A program made the translations under genes and the position numbers. Source: Pseudomonas sp. PDM04 (GTDB taxonomy: Bacteria; Pseudomonadota; Gammaproteobacteria; Pseudomonadales; Pseudomonadaceae). Taken from it: a stretch of 64,000 nt of DNA. The stretch is from the NCBI RefSeq assembly GCF_014851765.1, contig NZ_JACVAI010000002.1, positions 62,001 through 126,000 of the forward strand, in the 5' to 3' direction. Shown one piece after another: positions 1 to 9,194 of the stretch. Each line of letters opens with the position of its first letter. The first letter of the stretch is position 1. A model generated the notes under the pieces. The model was given only the letters and a program-made list of their open reading frames with translations. It ran no database searches and was not told the origin of the DNA.

Positions 1-770
1 CGACCCTGGACTTTGGCGACAGCTTCTTCCGCGACGCCAAGGTCATCGACCTGATCAAGGAAAAGATGCCGGTGTCGATCTCCCTCGGGCTGTGGAGCAC
101 GCTGATCATGTACCTGGTGTCGATTCCACTGGGGATCGCCAAGGCCACCCGGCACGGCAGTCATTTCGACGTCTGGACCAGTTCGGCGATCATCGTCGGC
201 TATGCCATCCCCTCGTTCCTGTTCGCCATCCTGCTGATCGTGGTGTTCGCCGGTGGCAGTTACCTGGACTGGTTTCCGCTACGGGGCCTGACCTCGAACA
301 ACTTCGATGAGTTGAGCATGGGCGGCAAGATTCTCGACTACTTCTGGCACCTGGCGCTGCCCGTGACCGCGCTGGTGATCGGCAACTTCGCGACCATGAC
401 CCTGTTGACCAAGAACAGCTTCCTGGACGAGATCAACAAACAGTACGTGGTGACCGCCAAGGCCAAGGGGCTGACGAAAAACCGCGTGCTCTACGGCCAC
501 GTGTTTCGTAACGCCATGCTGCTGGTCATCGCGGGTTTCCCGTCCGCATTCATCGGGATTTTCTTCACCGGCTCGCTGCTGGTGGAAGTGATCTTCTCCC
601 TCGACGGCCTGGGCCTGATGAGTTTTGAAGCGGCGATCAACCGCGATTACCCGGTGGTGTTCGGCACACTGTTCATCTTCACGTTACTGGGCCTGCTGGT
701 GAAACTGATCGGCGATCTGACCTACTCCTTCGTCGATCCACGCATCGACTTCGAAAGCCGGGAGCATTGA
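1..770 (+). CDS. yejB: Peptide/microcin C-type ABC importer permease YejB (5' end outside window)
   Basis: This is an inner-membrane permease of the YejABEF oligopeptide importer, an Opp/Dpp-type ABC system. The reading frame is open from base 3 with no start in view, so the N-terminal part lies upstream; 255 residues are visible. The visible part has five or six hydrophobic segments and the permease coupling loop (residues [19 protein letters not shown], about positions 444-500) that contacts the ATPase. It ends [11 protein letters not shown], as is usual for YejB. The next gene, yejE, begins 1 bp after the stop, so the genes form an operon, and the binding-protein gene yejA is expected just upstream of the window. 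Family assignment is confident; the exact peptide substrate cannot be read from sequence. Confidence 0.93.
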   Translation, partial: TLDFGDSFFRDAKVIDLIKEKMPVSISLGLWSTLIMYLVSIPLGIAKATRHGSHFDVWTSSAIIVGYAIPSFLFAILLIVVFAGGSYLDWFPLRGLTSNNFDELSMGGKILDYFWHLALPVTALVIGNFATMTLLTKNSFLDEINKQYVVTAKAKGLTKNRVLYGHVFRNAMLLVIAGFPSAFIGIFFTGSLLVEVIFSLDGLGLMSFEAAINRDYPVVFGTLFIFTLLGLLVKLIGDLTYSFVDPRIDFESREH

Positions 771-771
771 G

Positions 772-1791
772 ATGAACCTGTCCCCGCTCAATCGCCGACG
801 TTTCGAGCTGTTCAAGGCCAACAAGCGTGGCTGGTGGTCGTTGTGGCTGTTCCTGATCCTGTTCGGCCTGAGCCTCGGTGCCGAGCTGATCGCCAACGAC
901 AAGCCGCTGGCGGTGCATTACGACAACACCTGGTACTTCCCGGCCATCAAGCGCTACCCGGAAACCACGTTCGGCGGCGAATTTCCGCTGGAGGCCAACT
1001 ACAAGAGCCCGTATATCCGCGAACTGCTCAAGGCCAAGGACGCCTGGGTGCTGTGGGCGCCCATCCCCTTCAGCTACCAGAGCATCAACTACGACCTGAA
1101 AGTCCCGGCTCCCGCCCCGCCCTCGGCTGACAACCTGCTGGGCACCGACGACCAGGGGCGCGACGTGTTGGCGCGAGTGATCTACGGCTTTCGCATTTCG
1201 GTGCTGTTCGCCCTGACGCTGACCGTACTCAGCTCGATCATCGGCGTGATTGCCGGGGCCTTGCAGGGCTTCTATGGGGGCTGGGTCGATCTGGCCGGAC
1301 AGCGTTTTCTGGAAATCTGGTCCGGATTGCCGGTCCTGTACCTGCTGATCATTCTCGCCAGCTTCGTGCAGCCGAACTTCTGGTGGCTGCTGGGGATCAT
1401 GCTGCTGTTTTCCTGGATGAGCCTGGTGGACGTGGTCCGTGCCGAATTCCTGCGCGGGCGCAACCTCGAATACGTGCGCGCCGCCCGCGCGCTGGGGATG
1501 CAGAATGGCGCAATCATGTTCCGCCACATCCTGCCCAACGCCATGGTCTCGACCATGACCTTCATGCCCTTTATCCTCACCGGCGCCATCGGCACGCTGA
1601 CGGCCCTGGACTTCCTCGGTTTCGGCCTGCCACCGGGCGCGCCGTCGCTGGGTGAACTGGTGGCCCAGGGCAAATCCAACCTGCAGGCGCCGTGGCTGGG
1701 CATGAGCGCGTTTGCGGTGCTGGCCCTGATGTTGAGCCTGCTGGTGTTTATCGGCGAGTCCGCTCGCGATGCCTTCGACCCGAGGAAGTGA
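772..1791 (+). CDS. yejE: Peptide ABC importer permease YejE
   Basis: This is the second permease of the YejABEF importer, 339 residues. An N-terminal membrane segment (about 22-42) is followed by a long periplasmic stretch with several Trp/Tyr residues, a feature of YejE that ordinary OppC lacks. Then comes the OppC-type signature LGTDDQGRDVLARVIYGFR and four or five membrane segments. The coupling loop around EYVRAARALGMQN faces the ATPase. The ATG lies 1 bp after the yejB stop and the stop is 1 bp before the yejF ATG, so translation is probably coupled along the operon. Confidence 0.94.
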   Translation: MNLSPLNRRRFELFKANKRGWWSLWLFLILFGLSLGAELIANDKPLAVHYDNTWYFPAIKRYPETTFGGEFPLEANYKSPYIRELLKAKDAWVLWAPIPFSYQSINYDLKVPAPAPPSADNLLGTDDQGRDVLARVIYGFRISVLFALTLTVLSSIIGVIAGALQGFYGGWVDLAGQRFLEIWSGLPVLYLLIILASFVQPNFWWLLGIMLLFSWMSLVDVVRAEFLRGRNLEYVRAARALGMQNGAIMFRHILPNAMVSTMTFMPFILTGAIGTLTALDFLGFGLPPGAPSLGELVAQGKSNLQAPWLGMSAFAVLALMLSLLVFIGESARDAFDPRK

Positions 1792-1792
1792 A

Positions 1793-3403
1793 ATGAATCA
1801 GGACAATCTGATCGAAGTGCGCGACCTGGCCGTCGAATTCGTCGTAGGCGAGCACAGCCAGCGCGTGGTGGAAGGCGTCAGTTTCGATATCAGGCGCGGC
1901 GAAACCCTGGCGCTGGTGGGTGAAAGCGGCTCCGGCAAATCGGTGACTGCGCATTCGATCCTGCGCCTGCTGCCCTACCCGCTCGCCCGCCACCCCTCGG
2001 GCACCATCGAGTATTCCGGGCAGAACCTGCTGGACCTGAAAGAGAAAACCATCCGGCACATCCGTGGCAACCGGATCGCGATGATCTTCCAGGAGCCGAT
2101 GACCTCGCTCAACCCGCTGCACTCGATCGAAAAGCAGATCAATGAGGTGCTGGGCATCCACAAGGGCCTGGTCGGTAAAGTGGCGACCAGGCGGACCCTG
2201 GAATTGCTGGAGATGGTCGGCATTCCCGAGCCCGAGAAACGCCTCAAGGCTTTGCCCCACGAGCTGTCCGGCGGCCAGCGCCAGCGGGTGATGATCGCCA
2301 TGGCCCTGGCCAACGAGCCAGAACTGCTGATCGCCGATGAACCGACCACCGCGCTGGACGTTACCGTTCAGCTGAAGATCCTCGAATTGCTCAAGCAATT
2401 GCAGGCCCGCCTGGGCATGGCGCTGTTACTGATCAGTCACGATTTGAACCTTGTTCGAAGAATTGCGCATCGCGTATGTGTCATGCAGCGCGGTTGCATC
2501 GTCGAACAGGCATCGTGCGAAGAGTTGTTCCGCGCGCCGCAGCATCCGTACACTCGGGAACTGCTGGCAGCGGAGCCCAGCGGCAAGCCGGCAACCAACG
2601 TTATCGGGCCACCGCTGTTGCAGGTCGAGGACCTGAAAGTCTGGTTCCCGGTCAAGAAAGGCCTGCTGAAAAAGACCGTCGATCACATCAAGGCAGTGGA
2701 CGGGATCAATTTCAGCCTGCCCCAGGGGCAGACATTGGGCATTGTCGGCGAAAGCGGTTCCGGCAAATCGACGTTAGGCCTGGCAATTTTGCGTTTGATC
2801 GGCAGCCAAGGGGCGATCCGGTTCGAAGGCAAACAGCTAGACTGCATGACGCAACAACAGGTTCGGCCGCTGCGTCGGGAGATGCAGGTGGTGTTTCAGG
2901 ACCCTTTCGGCAGCCTGAGCCCGCGAATGTGCGTGAGCCAGATCGTCGGCGAGGGCCTGCGGATCCACGGGATCGGCACCGAGGCGGAACAGGAACAAGC
3001 GATTATTGCGGCATTGAAGGAGGTAGGCCTGGATCCGGACACCCGGAACCGCTACCCCCACGAATTTTCCGGAGGGCAACGGCAGAGAATCGCCATTGCC
3101 CGGGCACTGGTGTTGAAACCGGCGCTGATCCTGCTGGACGAGCCGACCTCGGCCCTCGACCGGACAGTGCAGCGCCAAGTGGTGGAGCTGCTGCGTTCAC
3201 TGCAAAGCAAGTACAACCTGACGTATCTGTTCATCAGCCATGACCTGGCTGTCGTCAAGGCGCTGAGCCACCAGTTGATGGTGGTCAAGCATGGCCAAGT
3301 GGTCGAACAGGGAGACGCGCAAAGTATCTTTGCCGCCCCCCAACATCCGTATACACAGCAGTTGCTGGAAGCCGCTTTCCTGGCTCCAGCCACTGCGCAA
3401 TAA
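1793..3403 (+). CDS. yejF: Peptide ABC importer ATPase YejF, two fused nucleotide-binding domains
   Basis: This 536-residue protein contains two complete ABC ATPase domains in one chain, as in YejF. Walker A motifs (GESGSGKS) are at residues 43-50 and 319-326. Signature motifs LSGGQRQR (about 158-165) and FSGGQRQR, Walker B strands ending LLIADEPT and LILLDEPT, and the switch histidines (LLISHD, LFISHD) are all present. Each half ends with the oligopeptide-transporter C-terminal HPYT motif ([16 protein letters not shown]). An in-frame ATG 24 bp upstream overlaps yejE; I chose the ATG at 1793 because the protein then begins [12 protein letters not shown], the normal start of the first domain. 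fabI follows 19 bp downstream. Confidence 0.95.
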   Translation: MNQDNLIEVRDLAVEFVVGEHSQRVVEGVSFDIRRGETLALVGESGSGKSVTAHSILRLLPYPLARHPSGTIEYSGQNLLDLKEKTIRHIRGNRIAMIFQEPMTSLNPLHSIEKQINEVLGIHKGLVGKVATRRTLELLEMVGIPEPEKRLKALPHELSGGQRQRVMIAMALANEPELLIADEPTTALDVTVQLKILELLKQLQARLGMALLLISHDLNLVRRIAHRVCVMQRGCIVEQASCEELFRAPQHPYTRELLAAEPSGKPATNVIGPPLLQVEDLKVWFPVKKGLLKKTVDHIKAVDGINFSLPQGQTLGIVGESGSGKSTLGLAILRLIGSQGAIRFEGKQLDCMTQQQVRPLRREMQVVFQDPFGSLSPRMCVSQIVGEGLRIHGIGTEAEQEQAIIAALKEVGLDPDTRNRYPHEFSGGQRQRIAIARALVLKPALILLDEPTSALDRTVQRQVVELLRSLQSKYNLTYLFISHDLAVVKALSHQLMVVKHGQVVEQGDAQSIFAAPQHPYTQQLLEAAFLAPATAQ

Positions 3404-3422
3404 CCTGAAAGAGGAGCAACAC

Positions 3423-4217
3423 ATGGGTTTTCTCGCCGGTAAGCGCGTACTGATCGTCGGTGTCGCCAGCAAGCTGTCCATCGCATCCGGCATCGCCGCC
3501 GCCATGCATCGCGAGGGCGCTGAGCTTGCCTTCACTTATCAGAACGACAAACTCAAGGGTCGTGTCGAAGAGTTCGCCCAAGGCTGGGGTTCCAGCCCGG
3601 AACTGTGCTTCCCGTGCGACGTGGCCAGCGATGAAGAAATCGCCCAGGTCTTCGAAGCGCTGAGCAAGAAGTGGGACGGCCTGGACTGCATCGTGCACTC
3701 CGTCGGCTTCGCCCCGGGCGACCAACTGGACGGCGACTTCACCGAAGCCACCACCCGTGAAGGTTTCCGTATCGCTCACGACATCAGCGCCTACAGCTTC
3801 GTGGCCCTGGCCAAGGCCGGTCGCGAAATGATGAAGGGCCGCAACGGCAGCCTGCTGACCCTGTCGTACCTGGGCGCCGAGCGCACCATGCCGAACTACA
3901 ACGTGATGGGCATGGCCAAGGCTTCGCTGGAAGCCGGCGTACGTTACCTGGCCGGCTCCCTGGGCCCGGACGGAACTCGCGTCAACGCCGTATCGGCCGG
4001 TCCGATCCGCACCCTCGCCGCCTCCGGCATCAAGAACTTCCGCAAGATGCTGGCCGCCAACGAAGCGCAAACCCCGCTGCGTCGCAACGTCACCATCGAC
4101 GAAGTCGGCAACGCCGGCGCTTTCCTGTGCTCGGACCTGGCGTCCGGCATCAGCGGCGAAATCATGTACGTGGACGGCGGTTTCAACACCACGGCCATGG
4201 GCAACATCGAAGAGTAA
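3423..4217 (+). CDS. fabI: Enoyl-[acyl-carrier-protein] reductase (NADH) FabI
   Basis: FabI catalyses the last, NADH-dependent reduction of each fatty-acid elongation cycle in the cytoplasm. The 264-residue protein is of normal length. The N-terminal nucleotide-binding loop has the divergent FabI form ([15 protein letters not shown]) and not the classical SDR glycine pattern. The catalytic pair of the Tyr-X6-Lys motif is Tyr159/Lys166, with the second conserved Tyr149 ten residues earlier. A good ribosome site (GAGGAG) lies 6-7 bp before the ATG. It sits 19 bp after yejF and may be co-transcribed with it; a strong terminator follows immediately. This is the target of triclosan-type inhibitors in bacteria that rely on it. 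Confidence 0.97.
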   Translation: MGFLAGKRVLIVGVASKLSIASGIAAAMHREGAELAFTYQNDKLKGRVEEFAQGWGSSPELCFPCDVASDEEIAQVFEALSKKWDGLDCIVHSVGFAPGDQLDGDFTEATTREGFRIAHDISAYSFVALAKAGREMMKGRNGSLLTLSYLGAERTMPNYNVMGMAKASLEAGVRYLAGSLGPDGTRVNAVSAGPIRTLAASGIKNFRKMLAANEAQTPLRRNVTIDEVGNAGAFLCSDLASGISGEIMYVDGGFNTTAMGNIEE

Positions 4218-4234
4218 TCTTCAGCGCGCCGTAC

Positions 4235-4264
4235 AAAAAACCCGCCTTGACTGGCGGGTTTTTT
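4235..4264 (+). terminator. Rho-independent terminator after fabI
   Basis: A six-pair GC stem (CCCGCC / GGCGGG) has a 6-nt loop and is flanked by six A on the left and six T on the right. It lies 17 bp after the fabI stop and can work in both directions, so it may also stop read-through of the LysR gene on the other strand. Confidence 0.9.
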
Positions 4265-4388
4265 ATGCCTGCGATTTATCAGGCAACCGTAACCCCTGGG
4301 GGAGCGGGCTCGCTGACGAAGGCATTTTCCTGGGTGGAAGGGGCGTCGTCCGATGCAACGCTGTGCGAGCAAGCGTGCGCTCACGGGG

Positions 4389-5249
4389 TCAGTGGTCTCC
4401 CAGGCACTCGGCAAACAGCTGCTGAATGGGCTGCTGTCGCTGGCTGTAGCGCTGCAACAGCACGATCTCGCGGTAGAACGTCAATTCACCCAACCGGATG
4501 ATCCTGACGTTTGCGCCATGCTCCAGCCACAACCCGGCCTCTGGCAACAGTGAAATCCCCAGTCCGCACTCGACCATTTTCACGATGGCTTCCAGCTCAT
4601 CCAGCTCCAGCGCCGCCTGCACATCGATGTGCTGCTCGCGCAGAAAGCGCGTCACCAGGCGCCCGCCGAACGAGTTGCGGTCATAGCGCACGTGCGGATG
4701 CTCAGCCAGCAATCGCAACGGATCATCGCCCTCGAGGCCGGCCGGGACGATCAGTACGAACGGCTCGCGACGGATAACCTGGGCCGACAGCTCCTTGGGC
4801 AGCTCGAACGGTGGCTTGATCAAGATGGCCAGGTCCACTTCGCCGGTGTCCACCTGACTGAGCAGGTTGAGCGACACGCCGGGCACCAGCTTTGGTTCCA
4901 GGAGGGGCGCCAGTTGGCGCAAGCGCAACAAGGCCTGAGGCAACAGACCGGTCTGGGCCGTGGCGACCGCGCCGATTTTCAATTCGCCACGGTACTCGCT
5001 GACATCGTCACTGACGGCCATGCGGCTGAAGGTATCCAGCATGTCCCGGGCCATCGGCAATGCACGCTGACCCGCCGCATTGAGAATGGCCTGGCGACCG
5101 GTGCGATCGAACAGCCGGATGCCCAGCGCCTGCTCCAGATTGCGCATCTGCGCGCTGACCGCCGACTGGGTCAGGCCAACATGCATGCCGGCCGCCGCAA
5201 ACGTTCCGTGGCGCGCCACCGCCAGGAAGGTTTTCAATTCACGCAGCAT
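4389..5249 (-). CDS. LysR-family transcriptional regulator
   Basis: This is a 286-residue LysR regulator. The winged helix-turn-helix occupies roughly residues 1-60 (MLRELKTFLAVARHGTFAAA, then LTQSAVSAQMRNLEQALG), followed by a periplasmic-binding-like effector domain with the usual LKIGAV opening strand. The frame stays open upstream, but homologous proteins begin at MLRELKTF, so I place the start at 5249. It is divergent from the VOC protein gene at 5365, with 115 bp between the starts; LysR proteins commonly control such a neighbour. The effector is unknown. Confidence 0.88.
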   Translation of the reverse strand: MLRELKTFLAVARHGTFAAAGMHVGLTQSAVSAQMRNLEQALGIRLFDRTGRQAILNAAGQRALPMARDMLDTFSRMAVSDDVSEYRGELKIGAVATAQTGLLPQALLRLRQLAPLLEPKLVPGVSLNLLSQVDTGEVDLAILIKPPFELPKELSAQVIRREPFVLIVPAGLEGDDPLRLLAEHPHVRYDRNSFGGRLVTRFLREQHIDVQAALELDELEAIVKMVECGLGISLLPEAGLWLEHGANVRIIRLGELTFYREIVLLQRYSQRQQPIQQLFAECLGDH

Positions 5250-5364
5250 GACGCCCCCGATTGATCGAAATAATTTGAGCTCGACGCAAAAACTATCGTC
5301 TTTCAATCAAAAAGCACAGCGCTAAACTCAATGTCACCGACCCATTGCCTGCGAGGCTCCCCTA

Positions 5365-5790
5365 ATGCAACTGTCGCCTTTTCACCTGGCCATCCCCGTG
5401 TACGACCTGCCAGCTGCCCGAACTTTTTACGGCGAGGTGTTCGGTCTGGAAGAAGGTCGCTCCAGCGACCATTGGGTCGACTTCAACTTTTTCGGCCATC
5501 AATTGGTGATCCACCTAGCGCCGAAAAACGCCTCACAGGAAGCCGCGCACACCAACGCGGTGGACGGCCACGATGTGCCGGTGCCGCATTTTGGTGTGGT
5601 GTTGGGAATGGCGGAATGGGAAGCCCTGGCCGAACGCCTGAAAGCACGTGAGACCCGATTCGTGATCGAACCGGGAATTCGCTTCAAGGGGCTGGTGGGT
5701 GAGCAGGCGACCATGTTCCTGTTCGACCCGTGCGGCAATGCGCTGGAGTTCAAGGCGTTCAAGGACATTGGCCAGCTGTTCGCAAAATAG
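5365..5790 (+). CDS. VOC-superfamily (glyoxalase/dioxygenase-fold) protein
   Basis: This 141-residue protein has two beta-alpha-beta-beta-beta units of the vicinal-oxygen-chelate fold. The opening ([18 protein letters not shown]) and the closing strand ([12 protein letters not shown]) carry the usual positions of metal ligands, with His7 in the first strand and Glu in the last. A single-domain VOC protein normally works as a dimer binding a divalent metal. The reaction (dioxygenase, isomerase or lyase) cannot be decided from the sequence. It is divergent from the LysR gene at 4389-5249, its likely regulator. REP sequences follow the stop. Confidence 0.85.
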   Translation: MQLSPFHLAIPVYDLPAARTFYGEVFGLEEGRSSDHWVDFNFFGHQLVIHLAPKNASQEAAHTNAVDGHDVPVPHFGVVLGMAEWEALAERLKARETRFVIEPGIRFKGLVGEQATMFLFDPCGNALEFKAFKDIGQLFAK

Positions 5791-5809
5791 TGCTCGATGG
5801 CGGATACGC

Positions 5810-5882
5810 CATCGCGAGCAGGCTCGCTCCCACCGTTCGGATCCGGCAGGCCACTCGAGGGAGTGAGCCTGCTCGCGATGAC
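5810..5882. repeat. Pair of inverted REP elements (REPIN)
   Basis: Two copies of the REP core (GCGAGCAGGCTCGC and GAGCCTGCTCGCGA) face each other at 5810-5833 and 5859-5882. They sit between the convergent VOC and GGDEF genes. Confidence 0.85.
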
Positions 5883-5885
5883 GGC

Positions 5886-6467
5886 CTACCTGAACAAACC
5901 CATCTCTCCTTCAACCAGCATCGCTTCAACCGTGTCATGGAGGGCCGGGTCGTACTCGATCTGACCGATGTTGAAACGAATGTCATAACCGCGGCGCATC
6001 GTGGCGTTGCGCTCATCGAGTATCTCCTCGAGCCGCGCCTTGATCGCACTCAGCTCCACCGCACTCGAACCGGTCAACAACACGACGAATTCATCGTCCC
6101 CGAGCCTCCCGACCACATCGCTTTCGCGAAAGGCGATGCGCAATACGTCCGCGAAGGTCTTCAGCGCATCGTCGCCCTCGGCGCGGCCATACAGGTAATT
6201 GATGTGCTTGAAATGATCAAGGTCGAAAAACAGCAGTGTGGCGGGTATTTCCATGCGTTGGCACGCCTCCAGCCCCAACTGCGCCAGTGCAGTGAAACCG
6301 TGGCGATTGGAGAGCAGCGTCAGCGCGTCCATGTTGGCCATGGTCACGCCCATCACTTGCTGCTCGGCCGTTCGGGCCAGGTGGCGCAAGGTTGCGCGTA
6401 TCTGCTGCGGCGAAAGCGATGGCGCCGCGCTGTCGCCGTGTTTGAGCGGTCTGCCTGAGGTCAGCAT
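5886..6467 (-). CDS. Small GGDEF-domain protein with altered active-site motif
   Basis: This 193-residue protein consists of a short N-terminal helical part (about 1-35) and a single GGDEF domain. The domain is recognisable from MDALTLLSNRHGF, FFDLDHFKHINYLYGRAEGDDAL and GRLGDDEFVVLL. The catalytic loop GG[DE]EF reads GDDEF: the second glycine is replaced by Asp. That glycine helps bind GTP in active diguanylate cyclases, so activity may be lost or reduced; I infer this from the family, it is not shown. There is no membrane segment and no sensor domain. REP sequences lie just downstream. Confidence 0.8.
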   Translation of the reverse strand: MLTSGRPLKHGDSAAPSLSPQQIRATLRHLARTAEQQVMGVTMANMDALTLLSNRHGFTALAQLGLEACQRMEIPATLLFFDLDHFKHINYLYGRAEGDDALKTFADVLRIAFRESDVVGRLGDDEFVVLLTGSSAVELSAIKARLEEILDERNATMRRGYDIRFNIGQIEYDPALHDTVEAMLVEGEMGLFR

Positions 6468-6705
6468 CAGTTGCTCCGGTGGTGGGTATGTACGTTAGAG
6501 TCCTCCGACCCGTTTTGACTCCCCTGTACCGGACCATCGGTCAACGGCCGCTCCGAAAAACACCCGTAAACCTGTAGGCGTGAGCTTGCTCGGGCGGCGT
6601 TGCCACGATGGCGGTCAACGATAATGCCGGCTGACGGAATGCCCGCGTTATCCATCGCGAGCATTCGAGCATCGACCGGCCGCCCGCGCCGTGTTCGGCA
6701 TTTCG

Positions 6706-7551
6706 TTAGAAGTCAGTGGACACCGACACCTCACGCCATGCCTGCAACTCACCGGCGACAAAGCTGTTTTTCGCTTCAATGGCCGCGACACAGTCACTGC
6801 CCAGGGGCAAGCGCAGCGGCGCGTCGTTCGTTTCCACCAGGGTGATCATCACCTGGGCCAGTTTGTCCGGGTCGCCTGGCTGGTTCAGGGTCACGGCCTT
6901 GGCGATTCTGCGCACTTCACCGGCGGTGCTGTCGTAGTCGGCAATCGACGCTGGGGATTCAACCAGCGAGTTGCCTTCCAGGAATTCGGTGCGGAAGTAA
7001 CCCGGCTCGACCACGGTCACCTTGATACCCAGCGGCGCCAGCTCGGCGTGCAAGGCCTCGGTCAGGCCTTCGACGGCGAACTTGGTCGAGCAATAGACGC
7101 CGAAGCCGGCCCCGGACTTGTAGCCTCCGACCGAGGACAGGTTGATCACATGCCCGCTGCGTGCGGCGCGCATATGTGGCAGGACAGCGCGGGTGACATT
7201 GAGCAGGCCAAAGACGTTGGTTTCGTACACGCGGCGCACTTCATCGGCCGTGGCCTCTTCCACGGCGCCGAGCACACCAAAGCCCGCATTGTTGACCAGC
7301 ACGTCGATGCGCCCGAAGTGCTCGATGGCCTGCTGGGCGACCGCAATGCCCTGGGCTTCGTTTGTGACGTCCAGGCTGGCGGCGAGCAAGCCAGGGTGTT
7401 CGCCAAAGCGCTGGGTAATGCTGCTGGCATCTCGGGCGGTGGCAACCACGGCGTCACCATTGGCCAGGGCGGCGGCGGCGATCTTGGCACCGATGCCACG
7501 GGAAGCGCCGGTGATCAGCCAGATGCGATTGAAGGTGTTGGAAGTGGTCAT
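6706..7551 (-). CDS. Short-chain dehydrogenase/reductase
   Basis: This is a classical SDR of 281 residues. The Rossmann glycine motif TGASRGIG is at residues 14-21, NNAG follows (VNNAGFGVLGA), and the catalytic Ser-Tyr-Lys are in LSSVGG and YCSTKFAVEG. The overall pattern (VTVVEPGYFRTEFL) resembles the oxidoreductases of unknown substrate often found beside LysR genes. The frame extends upstream over the LysR promoter region, but MTTSNTFNRIWLITG is the natural start. The divergent LysR gene begins about 100 bp away and is probably its regulator. Confidence 0.87.
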   Translation of the reverse strand: MTTSNTFNRIWLITGASRGIGAKIAAAALANGDAVVATARDASSITQRFGEHPGLLAASLDVTNEAQGIAVAQQAIEHFGRIDVLVNNAGFGVLGAVEEATADEVRRVYETNVFGLLNVTRAVLPHMRAARSGHVINLSSVGGYKSGAGFGVYCSTKFAVEGLTEALHAELAPLGIKVTVVEPGYFRTEFLEGNSLVESPASIADYDSTAGEVRRIAKAVTLNQPGDPDKLAQVMITLVETNDAPLRLPLGSDCVAAIEAKNSFVAGELQAWREVSVSTDF

Positions 7552-7665
7552 GAGCGTGTTTCCTTGTTGACGTTGGGGTAGGCACAAGGTACGCAGGAGG
7601 ATTGCCCGGAAAAATGCCCTCGTGTTACAAGCACTATGAAACGCTCTTTCATAATGGCGATCTCG

Positions 7666-8589
7666 ATGAATCACGATCCTTTCGATGGCCTGACCGAATT
7701 CCTGGCGGTGGCCGAACACAAGAGCTTCACCGTCGCCGCTTCCCGCCTGGCGGTGACGCCCACGGCCGTCAGCCACGCCATCAAATTGCTTGAGCGGCGC
7801 ACTGGCGTGCTGCTGTTCCAACGCACCACGCGCCGGGTCGCCTTGACCGAAGCGGGCGCCAGCCTGTTTGCCCGATTACGCCCGGCGGCCAGCGAAATCG
7901 ATGAGGCGCTGGCAGTCCTCAGCGGCTTTCGCGACCAACCCATGGGCACGCTGCGCCTGACGGCGCCGCGGTTGTCGGGGGCGCTGTTGATCGAACCGCT
8001 GATGCCGTTGTTTCGCCAGGCATATCCGCAGGTCACGCTCGACATCTGCCTGGACGATGCCACGGTGGACTTGATGGCCGGCGGGTTTGATGCGGGGATC
8101 AGGCTGGGCGAATCCATCGAAAAGGACATGATCGCGGTGCGCCTCACGCCGGACCTGCAATGGTCGGTGGTGGGCGCGCCGGCGTATTTCGCCAGGGCCG
8201 GCAAACCTGAAAGCCCGGAAGACCTGACCGATCACCAATGCATCGGCTTTCGGTTCTCGACATCGGGCAACGCACACCGCTGGGAATTCCGCCGCGATGG
8301 CCGCGACTTTACCGTAGGGGTAGAAGGCGGCGTGATCGTCAACGATCGAGGGCTGCTGGTCTCGGCGGCACGCAGCGGTTGCGGGCTGGTGTACGCGTGC
8401 GACCTGGAAATTGCCGATGAATTGGCGGATGGACGGCTGGAGCGCGTGTTGCAACCTTTTGTGCCGCTGAGTACGGCGCTGTACCTCTACTTCCCCAGCC
8501 GCACACAGACGCAGCCCAAGTTGCGGGCGTTCATTGACCTGGCGACCGGGTGGGTTGCCCGTCAGCGCAGCACCCCTCCGACTCACTGA
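7666..8589 (+). CDS. LysR-family transcriptional regulator, divergent from the SDR
   Basis: This regulator has about 307 residues: an N-terminal helix-turn-helix (FLAVAEHKSFTVAASRLAV, TPTAVSHAIKLLERRTG) and a LysR effector domain. Its sequence is of the AaeR/DmlR-like type (SEIDEALAVLSGF, LRLTAPRLSGALL). Three in-frame ATGs (7636, 7654, 7666) are possible; none has a clear ribosome site, and 7666 gives the usual short lead before the helix-turn-helix. The dyad GAAA-N5-TTTC upstream (around 7638-7650) could be an operator. It likely controls the divergent SDR gene. Confidence 0.85.
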   Translation: MNHDPFDGLTEFLAVAEHKSFTVAASRLAVTPTAVSHAIKLLERRTGVLLFQRTTRRVALTEAGASLFARLRPAASEIDEALAVLSGFRDQPMGTLRLTAPRLSGALLIEPLMPLFRQAYPQVTLDICLDDATVDLMAGGFDAGIRLGESIEKDMIAVRLTPDLQWSVVGAPAYFARAGKPESPEDLTDHQCIGFRFSTSGNAHRWEFRRDGRDFTVGVEGGVIVNDRGLLVSAARSGCGLVYACDLEIADELADGRLERVLQPFVPLSTALYLYFPSRTQTQPKLRAFIDLATGWVARQRSTPPTH

Positions 8590-8631
8590 TCGCTGGGCAA
8601 GCGAGTCACGTTGTTCCGATGGAAGCAACTC

Positions 8632-8746
8632 TGTGAGAGCGAGCCTGCTCGCGAAAAACCAGGCCTGCCACCCGGTCCCTGGTTTCCTGCGTTATCGTTG
8701 AGAGCATCGTCGGAACGCCGCCCGGAGCAGGCTCGCTCCCACAGGG
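8632..8746. repeat. Pair of inverted REP elements
   Basis: REP cores are at 8632-8655 (GAGCGAGCCTGCTCGCGA) and 8724-8746 (GGAGCAGGCTCGCTCCCAC) in opposite orientation, between the convergent LysR and PpyR-like genes. Confidence 0.8.
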
Positions 8747-8762
8747 CCGGTGCAGATCAGGC

Positions 8763-9014
8763 TTACGCAGCGACTTTGCCGGCCAGGCCTTTGCCCAGCC
8801 GATGTTGCGACAGCAGGCGCATGACGTAGCCGATCTTGATCAGGGTCGGGCCGACGATGGTCATGGCGTGCAGCGCGACCTGGACCACGATCGACAGGTG
8901 CCCGCTGTAGAGGTAGGCGCCGTAGATCCCCACCAGCAACATTGCCAGCCCCGCGATCAGGACTTCGCTCGACAGGTGCAGAACTTTATGTGGATTGTTG
9001 AAGTAGGCGAACAT
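8763..9014 (-). CDS. ppyR: Small inner-membrane protein, PpyR-like
   Basis: This 83-residue protein has two membrane segments (about 17-36 and 42-63) and a basic C-terminal tail, LLSQHRLGKGLAGKVAA. Length, topology and the opening FNNPHKVLHLSSEVLI fit the Pseudomonas PpyR family, named for effects on psl and pyoverdine genes in P. aeruginosa. In that species the gene sits next to the flavohaemoglobin gene fhp. A ribosome site AGGAG (9023-9027) lies 8 bp before the ATG. The upstream DNA holds three NorR-type sites and a sigma-54-like promoter, which suggests nitric-oxide control here without a nearby fhp. The family name rests on memory of the sequence; the molecular role is unknown. Confidence 0.65.
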   Translation of the reverse strand: MFAYFNNPHKVLHLSSEVLIAGLAMLLVGIYGAYLYSGHLSIVVQVALHAMTIVGPTLIKIGYVMRLLSQHRLGKGLAGKVAA

Positions 9015-9054
9015 TTTTCGTACTCCTGAATCAGACCAGTTGTACGTGGGTTAT

Positions 9055-9070
9055 TTCACCATTCGTGCCA
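9055..9070 (-). promoter_or_regulatory. Sigma-54 type promoter for the PpyR-like gene
   Basis: On the minus strand the bases read TGGCACG-AATG-GTGAA. The -24 element is a perfect match to TGGCACG and the N4 spacing is correct. The -12 element (consensus TTGCA) has GA in place of GC, so it is imperfect. The predicted RNA start, near 9044, leaves a leader of about 30 nt with a good ribosome site. Confidence 0.6.
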
Positions 9071-9111
9071 GGTTCGCTATTCATTAAAATCAATTACTTA
9101 GGACATAGCGG

Positions 9112-9168
9112 GTCAATTTGACCCCGTCGAAGGCAAGTCAAAATGACAGCTTCACAAGTCATATTGAC
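9112..9168. promoter_or_regulatory. Three NorR/FhpR-type enhancer sites (GTCA-N3-TGAC)
   Basis: Three palindromes of the same form, GTCA-ATT-TGAC, GTCA-AAA-TGAC and GTCA-TAT-TGAC, start at 9112, 9137 and 9158. Each fits GT-N7-AC, the consensus known for the nitric-oxide sensing sigma-54 activator NorR, which typically binds three such sites. They lie about 70-125 bp upstream of the predicted RNA start of the PpyR-like gene, the usual enhancer distance. The first copy extends to a 15-bp palindrome (9110-9124). Confidence 0.7.
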
Positions 9169-9194
9169 CACGATTGCCATCGCCCCACCCAAAA

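Noticed and set aside
9110..9168. Reading the GTCA-N3-TGAC sites as ANR/FNR boxes
   Set aside because: FNR-type boxes are TTGAT-N4-ATCAA. The spacing and bases here fit GT-N7-AC much better, and a sigma-54 promoter follows.
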